64,000 nucleotides of DNA from Verticillium longisporum (taxonomy: Eukaryota; Ascomycota; Sordariomycetes; Glomerellales; Plectosphaerellaceae). A program made the position numbers and the translations under genes. Below, piece by piece: positions 1 to 11,274 of this stretch. The notes beneath the pieces were generated by a model. The model did not search any database, was not told the origin of the DNA, and was given only the letters and a program-made list of their open reading frames with translations. Numbering within the stretch: the first letter of the stretch is position 1; every line of letters begins with the position of its first letter. The stretch is from positions 620,001-684,000 of the forward strand of contig JAETXT010000016.1 of NCBI GenBank assembly GCA_019188255.1, written 5' to 3'.

Positions 1-1965
1 GAGAGCTTGGGGGGGGGCTTCTATTGTGCGACGAGCAGGGGCTTGAAGGGTGTCAAATGTTCGAACATGGGCCAGGCACGTTTTGCGCAACTGTCGCTCC
101 AGGCACATGGCAAGACAGGTTTGTGTTCCATTTCTTTTCTTAAATATGCACTGATCATGATAACTTTTTTCCTTCCTTCAAGCAGTGTCGAACACTTTCG
201 ACATGGGCATAACCAGCCTGGGCATAAGGGCCTATGAGGCCCAGTGAACGCCCAAGGCACGGCAACTTCGCTACTGGGGTGTCTGACTTGATCGCGTGCG
301 TCGGCTTTCATGGATACAGGGAGAAAACATTCCTTCAGGCACTGTACATCATAAAGCATCGCCCATATCGGTACTTACGGCAGGTGTCACTCGAGATTCA
401 TCCCGGTCTTGTTCACAGCCGCGAGTACGGCAACCAGGAGCAAGGAAGTACTTGCCCATTTTATCGTTTGACTTTGAGGTTTGGTGTCGTGGGAGGAGGT
501 TCAGTTTGCACGCCTCCACACATTCTGTGTTGACCTGTCACATGTGGAGTTCAAACCTCACAGCCAGCGAGCTCTTGCCACGTCCGCTGAAGCTAGCCCC
601 AAGCTCACGGCAACTGCCCGTCTAGTGGGTGCGTGGGTGCCAATGGCCCCAGCTTTGCCATCACCCCATGTAGGCAGTGACTGCCCACTGGCTGTCTAGT
701 GGGTACAACGCTCCCCCAAACACGCTGGAGCAGCCAGGAGCTCCCATGCAACCCTCTTCGTGTCTGGCCTACCAAGCAAGTACTGTGCCATACCTACCTC
801 CTTGTGACAGTTAGGGGAGGAGGAACCTTGGCTGAGAAAGAGGCTTCTGGAAGCAGCCCTAGTCAGCAACTCCCGGTCGAGGAAACTGGGGTGAACCCCC
901 CCCCCCTTCTTTGCGGAAATGCTTCTAATGTCGAGCAACCAAGATGTTTTTGAAGGCGTGCATTCAAGCAAACAACCACTGCCGCTATCTCCATCACGCA
1001 TCTCCTTATCACTTCATCATCAGGTAGGTAGGCGACGTTCATGCTAGGGTCACTTGCAAGGAGGGTACGATATCTCCACCGTCGATCGCCTCACTCTCAG
1101 GTAGACCCCTGGGTTACATTCACCATCACAGACCATCAATAGCGAACAGCATACCAAAATAATGCGGTTACGGGCTCTCAATCCTCCGAGCGAATTGCAC
1201 AATTCCCATGAGATTGCCTTCAGACCTGGACAATCTCCCTGACCCACCCCCTTTCGCTCTCGGGCGTTGCGTCAGTGACAAAGACCCCTGGCGAGGCGCA
1301 TAGCCTCGCCCTTGTCAGCCCCTGGATGGGGTTGCTCAATCTTTTGATTCTCAGCACTCTTCCCCCTGTTTATCGGCGGCTGGCTTGAGAGTCGGTGACT
1401 GACATCGATCACGTTCTGTTGGGGGCTACAAAAACGTACAGTAACTTTTCCATGCAATCTTTTCCATGCTATCAGTCCATCGCGTTATGTATAACAAATC
1501 TCTCTTATTCAGCAAGGAGAGGCTTCTGAAAGCTGCATCACGACAAGGCTATGGTCAACTAACCGTATGGCATGACCAAACCTGGCGCGAGTTGCCTGGA
1601 GTCTGCATGCGATGGCGCCGCTTCTCCGGGCCTCTGGGTCCCCGTTGCGCTGAATTTCCAGGGTAGCAACCCCCTTCAGGCCTAGACGCTGTTCATCTAG
1701 CTACTTAGCACCACAAAGTCCGATTAGCGATCTCGCCCGACGTGAGCCCTGTCGCTCCGTGGCAGCCAAACCCGCCCCGTGGCTTCGCACAACCCGCATG
1801 CCGAGTTTGGCAGCCGCAAACTCCGATGCCGCCCGTTAGTCACACTGTTGGGAATCCAACGACGCATCGTGATTGAATATCTCGCGCTCAATTGATCTGC
1901 CTCTTGCAACTTCGCTCCTCTCACAATTTGCCTCAATTCGAGCTTTGCGCATCGCCTAGGTCAAG
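1..1965. other. intergenic, no supportable gene
   Basis: No reading frame here has recognisable protein content or plausible splice signals. It holds a poly-C run near 895-906 and two related short segments near 613-630 and 679-703 that share TCTAGTGGGT. The last few hundred bases are presumably the promoter and 5' UTR of the TAH18 gene. Confidence 0.6.
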
Positions 1966-4084
1966 ATGGCCGTTATGGAGAGAGACCAGCCAGTTGAACT
2001 GGCTGACCTTCCCGGGAGACATGCCCTGGTATTGTACGGGTCAGAGACGGGCAACAGTCAAGACATTGCAGAAGAGCTTGGCAAGATGACACAGCGATTG
2101 CATTTCAAGACTAAAGTTGATGAACTAAATGTGGTCCAGCTTGTGAGTCTACTAGATCCTTCTGCCATTGCCAACGTGTTATGAAAAAGACGTTAACCTC
2201 GACATCCGTAGAATGAGCTGCTTCGTTATACGCTGGTCATCATAGTCATATCTACGACTGGCCAAGGGGACATGCCACAGAATTCTCTCGCATTCTGGAA
2301 GAGTCTCCTGAGAAGAAAGCTGCCACCGGGTTGCCTGAAAAGCACCAGGTTCACCACATTTGGTCTCGGGGATAGTTCTTATCCAAAGTAGTCCCCCTAG
2401 CTCCCACTGTCTACTCAACACATGACTGACGGTATCGAAGATTCAACTGGGCTGCTCGAAAACTACACAAGCGTCTTGAACAGCTGGGTGCCACTGAGTT
2501 TTATCCCCGAGGCGAGGGCAACGAACAAGACGATGACGGGTAGGTGCTGCGAACAGACTTCTCAGGCCATAGAGTCTATCTAACACAGCCCGCAGCATCG
2601 ACCAGACCTATCTGCCCTGGTCGATCGACTTGCGCACCAAAATACTCGAATACCACCCCCTCCCCTCAGGGCTGAGTCCCATTCCAGATACAGCCCTCCT
2701 TCCTCCAAAATACATGATCAAGATCAGCCCTGTAGACACGCCGCGCCATTCCCAAGACACAGCCGCTGAAGGAATTCCTAACTTACAGTCACTCGATTTC
2801 GTCAGGGGATCATCAGCGGCTGCCACTTCATTGGAGGCGGGCGCTGAACAGCTGAACCAACAAGCATTGCAGCATCTAATTTCTGCAGTGCCTGGCGGTC
2901 TCGTCGTCGAAGTCAACTCAAACACCCGGGTCACGCCAACCGAGCACTGGCAAGACGTCCGAAGACTTTCTTTCGAGATTCGTCACCTACAACGACCGTC
3001 ACTTCAATTCAATCCTGGCGACTGCCTGAGACTCTACCCCAGAAATCTATCTCAAGATGTCGACAAGCTCTTGGACGTGATGCAATGGGGGGCTATTGCG
3101 GACGATATTGTGGACTTGGGGACGCTCAGCGAACGCCCGACCGGTCTCTACACGGCCAACATCACGACACTACGACGTCTGCTCACTGAGAACCTGGATA
3201 TAACCGCAATTCCTCGCCGCAGTTTTCTTGAGGCCATCTCTCATCATTGCACTGATTCAGATCACAAGGAACGGCTCCTGGAATTCACAAAGTCGGAATA
3301 CATCGACGAGTATTACGATTACGCTACTCGGCCGCGGCGCACTATCATCGAGGTTCTCGAGGAGTTCCACTCGGTTCAGTTCCCTCCGGAGTATGTACTT
3401 GATGTCTTCCCCATGATCCGCGGCCGTGACTTCAGCATTGCCAGCATCGAGCCGCCAGAACCCGGAAGCGACTCTATCTACAAGCTCGAGCTCCTCGTCG
3501 CCTTGGTGAAGTATCAGACAGTCCTTCGCAAGATCCGCACCGGTCTATGCTCGCGCTATATCAACCTACTCGCTGCAGGAAATGCAGTGCTGGCCAGCCA
3601 CAAGCCGTCCCTGACGAGTCTGCATGGTAAATTGCACGCGCGTCGGCCACTCTGCGCCTTCGCAACCGGCACAGGCATTGCACCCATCCATGCCCTCATT
3701 CAGGAACGGCTCCGCTACGATGACACCGATTCGGCCACCGGCAGGACCTTGCTCTTCTTTGGAAACCGCTCCCGCAACAAGGACTTCTTCTTCGCCGATG
3801 AATGGGCCGCCATGCCATCTTCCAAGCTCGAGGTCCACACGGCGTTCTCGCGAGACCAAAAGGAGAAGATATATATACAAGATATCATCCGGCAGCAGGC
3901 GCAGGTCGTCGCAGACATGGCCCGGGAGAATGTCATCTTTATCGTCTGCGGCGGCAGTAGTAAAATGGCCACGGCGTGCCGGGCCGCGGTTGTGGAGTGC
4001 CTGCGCGTCGGTGGCCTCTGCGAGACTGAGACGGAGGCGGAGGAGATGCTAGGGAGGTTAACCTGGTGGCAGGAAATCTGGTGA
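1966..4084 (+). CDS. TAH18: NADPH-dependent diflavin oxidoreductase (Tah18/NDOR1 family)
   Basis: Tah18 passes electrons from NADPH through FAD and FMN to the Fe-S protein Dre2 in cytosolic iron-sulfur cluster assembly. Four exons fit: 1966-2142, 2212-2387, 2441-2539 and 2596-4084, giving 646 residues, a normal family length. The flavodoxin domain shows GSETGNSQD near residue 25 and STTGQGD near 73. The second and third introns join precisely at the conserved segment YPKFNWAARKLHKRL. The FAD-binding motif RDFSIAS lies near residue 427, the NADPH-binding ATGTGIAP near 507 and CGGSSKM near 602. The protein ends in WWQEIW, the expected C-terminal aromatic end. The start ATG follows TCAAG and precedes GCC, a good context. 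No lesion was seen. P450 reductase is the nearest alternative, but there is no N-terminal membrane anchor. Confidence 0.95.
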
Positions 4085-4458
4085 GCTGGTGTTTTGTTTA
4101 GCTCAGTCTCCTCCTTTACCTCCATCGTACATCTCGACGAGGGTGTCGTCTCACTGAAGCGACGCTAAACAATAGCCAATATCACGGGCTGTCATTGCCG
4201 TCACATTGCTCTTCCATTCGTGTGAAAGCTATGCGCACTTAACTTGTTAAGGAAGGTATATTGTTCATCAAGCTCTTGGTGGCAATATTTGACTTGTTCT
4301 TCGAAATTTTTGGCCAACAGGCGGCAACGCCGCATGTGGATTTTCCTTGACAAAAAAAAACTTTGCCAAAGTGACTAGATTCCCACGTAAACTCCGAGAC
4401 CGATGCCCCCCGCCCCGTGACACGATTAAATTCCAAAACGCCTGATCCATGTATGATT
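4085..4458. other. convergent intergenic gap
   Basis: Short gap between two converging genes; presumably holds both 3' UTRs. Includes an A-rich run near 4350. Nothing else seen. Confidence 0.6.
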
Positions 4459-7169
4459 CTATGACTCCCGTGTATCATGCGACCTCTCCTCCTCCCAGCT
4501 ATATCGCCTTTCCGCCATTTGCGGAACGTGCACCATCTCCAAATCGGCGTCGATACGTTGATGCTCCGGCAGCGTCCCCGAGCCGCCGCGGTTCGCCTGC
4601 TGCTGCTGCTGCTCATAGCTCTCACTGCGGTTGCTGCTCACCGCCGTGTTGCCCGGCGACCAGTTGCTGCCCGGCGTAGAAGACCTCGGCACGTCGAGGC
4701 CGCGAAGGCGCGGGTCGGGACTGTAGCCTGGCAAGGAGACGTTGCCCGGCAGAGGGCCGAGGCAGACGACCTTGGAGGGGTCGATCGGAGCCCTCTGGAA
4801 GCCGAAGGACGGGGGCGGCGGAGCCAGGCCCGTCTGCGGCGAACGAGCCTCCGCGGGGGACGAATCGGCGCGGATGAGTGCTGGCCGGTCAAAGCCCTGG
4901 CTGGTCGGCGAGACGGGGTTGGTTGTGTTGCTGCGGCACGTGTGGCACGTGTTGTTGTCGCCTTGCGAGGAGAGGGCGGGTGTTGACGATGCCATTGGCG
5001 AGGGCAGGCTCGGCGTGCCGTTGCTCCAGGGACCGCGATTGCTCAGAGGAGAGGGCAGGCTTCCGGGCAACGTGTTGCTGTTGCTGTCTGTCGGTGACGA
5101 GACGGGCGATCGTTCTGTCGTCGTCACGTAGGTTAGGGGAATGTTCAGTTCTGGCTTCTCTGGCGTGAGTTCCGCGCCATTCACGGGGGGGCTGTATGCC
5201 GGTACGGGGCCCTGCAGTTGCAGATCCATCTTCTTCCGCGCTGCTTCGTAGGCCGTCATCTGCTGCGACCCGTTCGTTCCGTACTCAGTGTCTCCGTTCA
5301 AGGAATGGTCATCCTCTGCAGCGTCCAGCTCCATGGGACCCAGAGGCGCAGGCAGCTCATAGACGGCGTGGTGGGCGTCGGCGCCAACCTCGGTTGGCTG
5401 CGTGGTGTTGCCCGACACCTCGTGCGTCACTGGCTGGTGCGGCGGCCGGCCACGCCCGAAAATCCGCGAGAAGATACGCGCCACAGGTGTACTAGGCTCA
5501 TCCGTGCTCACGGACGAGCTGGCGTCCTTCTCACTGCTGCCAGTTACGGCGTTCTTTCTCCTGCGCCGTCTGCAGCACCACCACACTGCAAGCGCAGCAA
5601 CAAGGCATGCACCAATGACGCCGACCACGATGCCGACAATCTGTGCCGTCGTCAGGCCCTTGCGCGAGCTCGGCTGTGGTGCCGGCGGCGGATAAGGGCT
5701 GTTCTCTGGCTGATTGATCTGGGCAATCTTGGCGTCGGCAATGGGATCCTCTGGGAATTTAGCCTGATAAATAGAAAAGACGTCACTGTCATATCTGGTG
5801 ACCATGTAGGCCTCTTGCATGAAAGCACGACCGATTATGAATGTGTCAGTGGTGTTGTCGGTTCTCCGTAGGGGATAGTAGGGTACTGATGGGTCGCCGT
5901 AGTTGATTTTGTCCATGAACGGGTAACGAAGGACTTGTGCAAAGGCGGCGGCCGTGATGGTGATGTTGACAACTCCTGGGGTGTCGAGCGGATGGCCAAA
6001 GTCGTCGGTGTTATCGAAACTAGAGAGGGAAAAGGTGAAGGAGTAGGCCCAGCCAGACGAAAACGTGTTGAATTGGTCGTCGGTAAAGGTGTAGAGCTCC
6101 AGGGTGTCGTTGTATGTCAGATTGAACGCGTCTGCGAATTCGTCGCAGACCTGAGCAGGGAGCCACAGGAATGGCGTAGAACTGTCGATCAAGGCAGTGA
6201 AGGATGTTGACATGTTGGACAGAATACGGGGTCCCGATCCCTCCCAGTTGCCTGGTCTTGTATCGTCTTCAGGCACAGTGACTGATATGCCACGTACCAA
6301 CGTGACAGGCGTGGTACCACTCTGGCCCAGGACAAACTCAGTGTTGTGAGTTGTAAAGCGGCTCTCGTCATAACCTCCGAGTGTCAGAGAACACGGCACG
6401 CCGCTGCTTCCCACTACGAAAATGTTAGCTCTAACTCGCATGCGTTCGGCCGGCCGATTTAGCTTACTGTAAGATGCGCCAGCTGTGTAGCCGTAGCTGT
6501 AGCTGGGGACCAGTCCGTACTCCTTGACTGCTTGGGTTAAGGGTGACTCGGCAATCTGGTCACCGAATCTGCCTTGTGCGATGCCTAGGCCAATGTAGCC
6601 GGTGTAGTAGTCGGTCGTGTTGATGGCGGCAACAATTGTGCGGTCCATGAGCATTCTGTCTCCGTGCAATGTCTTACCGACGACAGTGTCCAAGCCATAG
6701 TCACCATTGCCTTCATTTTGCAGGTAGTCAAGCCCCAGCTGCCAACCACCGAGGGCATCCCACGACGACGAATCAGCCGGGTCGAAGACGTTGCCTCTGA
6801 CATTTGCGCAAAGAGGCTCCCCTGATCAGGCGTCAGTTCACATACATGACTGTCGATGAGACGTGACGAGCGAAGGGGGTTCATTACGGTTATAGCAGCC
6901 GCCTGACTGGACAACCCAAAACTCAGACAGTGAGGTGCTCACCAGTACGTTGACTGATTCTGCAGGGTGTCCGACTTGGAAGCTCAACGTGGACCAGTTG
7001 CCATCGATCCCATACCTGAAGCCCGAGGTTAGCGGCGACAATAGCTGATGTGTCGGGTCGATTGTACTGACCACTCGGACGATGGTGTCAACGCGAGGGC
7101 GGAGGGCCCTGCAGCTGACGTCGCTACGGCATGAAGGACAACGAGGGCGGGAACGTGATGTCGCAACAT
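4459..7169 (-). CDS. A1 aspartic-peptidase-like membrane protein, probably inactive
   Basis: Type I membrane protein with a pepsin-fold ectodomain. Exons on the minus strand are 7169-7072, 7015-6888, 6821-6468 and 6413-4459, giving about 844 residues. The first exon encodes a signal peptide beginning MLRHHVPALVVLHAV. The splice joins give EWYGIDGNWSTLSFQVG and GGCYNREPLCANVRG, as expected for fungal A1-like proteins. The 6467-6414 segment is a 54-nt intron (GTAAGC, branch GCTAAC, TAG) that stays open if unspliced. The first catalytic Asp-Thr-Gly is replaced by Ser-Thr-Ser at residues 59-61 (VSTSLSEFW); the second Asp survives as IDSST near 270. So proteolysis is unlikely. A TM helix at about 446-471 is followed by RRRRRK and a tail of some 370 residues rich in Pro, Ser and Thr. 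A sensor or adhesion role is inference. Confidence 0.88.
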
Positions 7170-8240
7170 CCTGTCGGGGGCCGTCCGGCGCGACTTTGGG
7201 GATGGCAAGGGTCGATTGGGAGCCGCTCTGTTCGACGCATGAGGCTCTCGGGGTGAGTTGCTGTCAAACTCGGGGCTTTTGCGATGTCTTCTTCTTGAGC
7301 TACTGAGCAGCCTTCATCTCAATTATGGTACCGGCGGCTAAGACCATGATACCTTGCGCAGGAGATATCGGAATGGCGTAGTCTGACGGGGGGTGGTTGC
7401 GATGGGACGCAGATTAGGGGGATTGAGTTAAGAGAAAAGGGAGCTCCAGGTAAGGACCTGTACAGTGGAAGACAGGGTAACGTAATCGGAGCGATCCAAG
7501 GGGAATCGAGTCACCAGACAGACTGACTGGTACAAGGCGCGCTCTAGGGGCAGTGGTAAGAGCTAAGGTCCAGCACCTGGTCGGTAGAATGCGGCGTCCC
7601 CCAAGACAAGACAAGCTAACCTGCCAGGCTACAGGGCCACCTTGGCAAGACAGATAGAGGTTAGCCCGTTAACCTTCAATCAGCTGGGATCGTCGGTCTG
7701 GTCAATAGCCCCCTGCTATATGCTAAGTACCACTGCCACAGTCTCCCCCCCTCCGCTCCCCTCCCCTGAAGCGGCCCCTCTTCATCTTCCACTGGCCCCG
7801 TCGTCTCCTCCCTCCAGCTCCATCGATCCCGATATCCACTGTCACGGACGGAGCGTGAAAGAGGAAGGGTGGGTGGGATCCAGAGGCCCCCCCGTCCGTC
7901 CCCTTACTGGTTGGACACATGAAAAATCCCGGGTTTCGAGGTTGCCAGGTGCCAGGTGCTAGGCAGGGATACATGTCTATGCCCACGCGGCGGTCCCTGT
8001 CCATCGCGAGGTGAGATTTTGCCTCATTCGCCTTGCCATTTAACTTCAAAGTCCTTGCGGGTTTGCTAGGGTCATGGGCTGTGCTGTCTCCTATCGCGAA
8101 CTGACCGAGGCCCGGCTGCGACGTTGCAGGGGCCACAACAGGGGGGAGTGGGAGGTCTGATCAGGACTGGGTTTGTTGTGGAATGAAGAGTGCATCTGGG
8201 CGTTCGCAGCGTCGTCGGAGAGAGGGCCAGACGCGCTGGA

Positions 8241-8272
<32 letters not shown>

Positions 8273-11200
8273 TGCGGCGTCGATGAAGCCACGGTCGCGA
8301 GGACGTCGCCGGTTGTGTCTGTCTGGCCACTGGGTCTCTCAGGGTCTAAGACGTCTTGGTCTTGGCAGTCGGCGATGAGAGAGAAACAAGTGGCCTGAGT
8401 CGACGTCAGCGTGGCAGCTGGGCCGTTTCCTGGTGGTGCGATCAGAGGCGAAGCAGGCGCCGCTCGGAAGGAGTTGCTCGCTTTGTGATGCCCCACAGAG
8501 ATCGGATCTTGAGCCAAGCGGGCCTATCGAAGGAGTTGCGACGGTCTCGCGGGCGCGCAAGCTGGTGAGACACTGAATAGACTTTGATCGACCCTTTTTT
8601 GTTAGCCGTGGCATGAGAAAATTGCCGAAGCGTGTTCAAAGCAAAGCAGCGGCTTGGGGTCCTCGAGCTTCAGGGTTGAAGGACCGAGAACCAGACAAGG
8701 TTATTGTGAAAGACGCTATGCATGGGAACTTGACTGGAGTTGGGGGCCGAGGGATGTTACGCACAGCTTCCTTCTTCGGTGGTTTGTGTGTCATGACCAT
8801 GTTGCTTCGACGATTCGATCTGGTCGCCTGTATGGTGGCCATGTTACTTTGACCACCTGATCCGGTAGGCCCAGATGCAAACACCAAGAACGCTCGCCAG
8901 TTGCAAAGACGACAGGGCGCCGAGGGACTGGCGGCGCACACCGACGAGGAAGCCGGCCATTTGCAGAAAGGCTTCGGAAAGGGGACCATCCAGATCCAGG
9001 TCATTCGACAGCTCAAGCGTGGTTGATGACTCCAGGCAATGTCGCAGACGGCCATGCCAAGAAATCTTCAGCAAAGCCTGGTGGTGGTCTGGCCCGGGCG
9101 ACATTGATTGTTGTAATTTTGTGGAGAGGGGGGGGGCTTGTCTTTGCTTGGATCAAGGTCTTGTGCAGGCTTTTGGCAAGAGGTGTGTGGCAACTCAGTC
9201 CAGAGTGCCGGGTTCGGCGCGGTCGGTGGTTTGCTTGGTTTGCGTGGTCCGTCACACTCCATGTCTTACTTCGACTCGCGTGAGGAGCGAGGCGAAGGCC
9301 CTCGAGGCTAGGTGCGCAGACTTTCCCGTTTGATCCAGAGCCGCCCAACGTGCCTGCCTTGCTCACCTTGTGTGCCTAAAAACTCCCTGCAGTACGGCAG
9401 GCAGTAGCCAAGGTACTGACGGTGACGCCTCGCTAGCCAGCCTCATGCATCTATCCGGGTGCCCCGCTTCCAACTTCGCTAGTGAGCGCCGCAGGCCAGA
9501 GAACCTGCCTCTTTTGCCTCAAGCTCCCTTCACGTCCCGCATGGGATCAATCAACCGTCGGTCGGGCCACCCCACAACAAAGCCCCCTCCTCCCCCTAGT
9601 CCCTGCTGGTTGATGGAGTTGATGGGCTCCTTCTCTTCCCCCTTGCTATCCTGGCAATACTCATGATGGATGACATCTCCTCCCTGTCGGTTCACAGTCG
9701 GTTCACAGACAGACAGACTTGCTTCTCATGCAGAGGTGGCAAGCCTGCAACGATAGAACGCCTCAATATCGGCTAACTCTTCTAGAACGCGTTCTGCTCC
9801 ATGGTCGCGCGTCTAGAGCTACACGTCCGATGCACCTCTCATCTTGTCCTCATCTCCAGTCTGCTCCTGGATGGGGCAAGCCTGATTGAGGGTGGTACCA
9901 GCGCCGCCTCGTCTGCACGGATAGGCCTGACTCGATCCGCCCCGACGCGTCACTTTATTACCCCATGGCAAGGCGCCCCAGAGCAAAGCCAGGCTCGACA
10001 GACGCCAGTGGGCAGACCAGAGAAGAGCATTCTGACTTTGTTGCAACGCAACGGCGTCGCCATGGCGCCGCCCGCGGAGAGATCGAATCCTTCCATCGAC
10101 CACCCGAGCATTGACTGCCGTTGACCCCAATCAACTTCCCATGCATATCATCCTCCCGCCAAGGCGTAACTGCCATCCGCGTTCCTCATGGAGCCCCGTT
10201 GTATACCCCAGCGTTGTTCGAGGACGACCTGTTTTCTCTCCTTTTCGCCGTACCAAAAAGGAGGTCAGACAAGAAAATCATGCCCGGCCGCTCGAGCATG
10301 ACAGGATCGCCATGAGTAAAACTGATCGAACCCAATTTGCAATGTGCTGGCCAGCGTTACGCATACGATGGCTACGCCTCCCTCCCTCAAGACAGATAGA
10401 TCATGGCCCCCAGCGGCATCGGGTGAGCACATTCTACGTCGCCCCTGAGCAGGTCACGCCGCCCATCTTTCTCCTGCTCTGTTCTCTTCCCGACCTTCAT
10501 CATAGTCGTACGGTATCAAAGGGCCCCATGCAAATTAGCACGGCAAATGGGTACGCGGCTGCGCTAGGTTCTAACCCGGCCGTTGCCCATGTCGCGGAGC
10601 TCCCCACGGCCGTCATCTCAATTGAACCCGCCTGCAGCCTGTCATTGGGGGCCAAAGCCCCGACGTGCACAGTAATAAGCACCCCGGACCAGTTCGGCGG
10701 ACTCTAGGTACAGATCAGGCGTCCCCCTGTGCTGGTCATGCCTGGACTGGTGCTCGTCAGCATCTGACTTTTAGGGGGCTGCGGATCTGCCGACGATGGA
10801 CACCCATGTGCCCCGGCTGCGCTGGCGCCGCTGCTAGTGTGCACCCCCCCTCCCTTACCCTGGCCTCCGAGTTTACCTTGGTCGAATGCCCACCCGACGC
10901 GCTCTCGGATTTGAAGTCGGCACCCCGTCGCCTGAGCACCCTACCCTCACTGACTGGCTTCAGACACTTGAGGACAGCTCGCCGAGGAGGAAAGCGACCT
11001 GACGCAACAGTCCACGCGGCGCGCATTCTGCTTCTCTCAATCGCTACCTGAAGTATCGATTGTCGCCGTGGCAGCCTCGTTCGCCTGCCATACACTCATT
11101 TCGTCTTTTCACCTTGGCTGCGGCGGCGCGTGACTCTGACTGCAAGTCGAACCTCCGAACCATATTTACACGACTTCGTTCTACCTAACTGGTCGACACC

Positions 11201-11274
11201 TCGGTTCCAGGCCTTCTTTTGACGCCGTTTTTCTGTCCCTTTCGAGCCGACGACAGTGACGGCAGCCGGTCAGT
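7170..11274. other. 4.1-kb intergenic region, no supportable gene
   Basis: Many short overlapping frames occur on both strands but none has family-like content, consistent codon use or paired splice sites. It contains a TGC trinucleotide repeat and purine- or pyrimidine-rich tracts, for example around 7740-7800. Parts nearest each end are probably promoters, for the peptidase-like gene at the left and the secreted protein at the right. A non-coding transcript cannot be excluded. Confidence 0.55.
8245..8271. repeat. (TGC)9 microsatellite
   Basis: Nine uninterrupted TGC units in an intergenic region. It could be read as poly-Ala, poly-Leu or poly-Gln in different frames, but the surrounding frames show no other sign of being coding. 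Confidence 0.95.

Noticed and set aside
8091..8517. Frames with poly-Gln, poly-Ala or poly-Leu tracts
   Set aside because: All arise from the (TGC)9 microsatellite; flanking residues are not protein-like.
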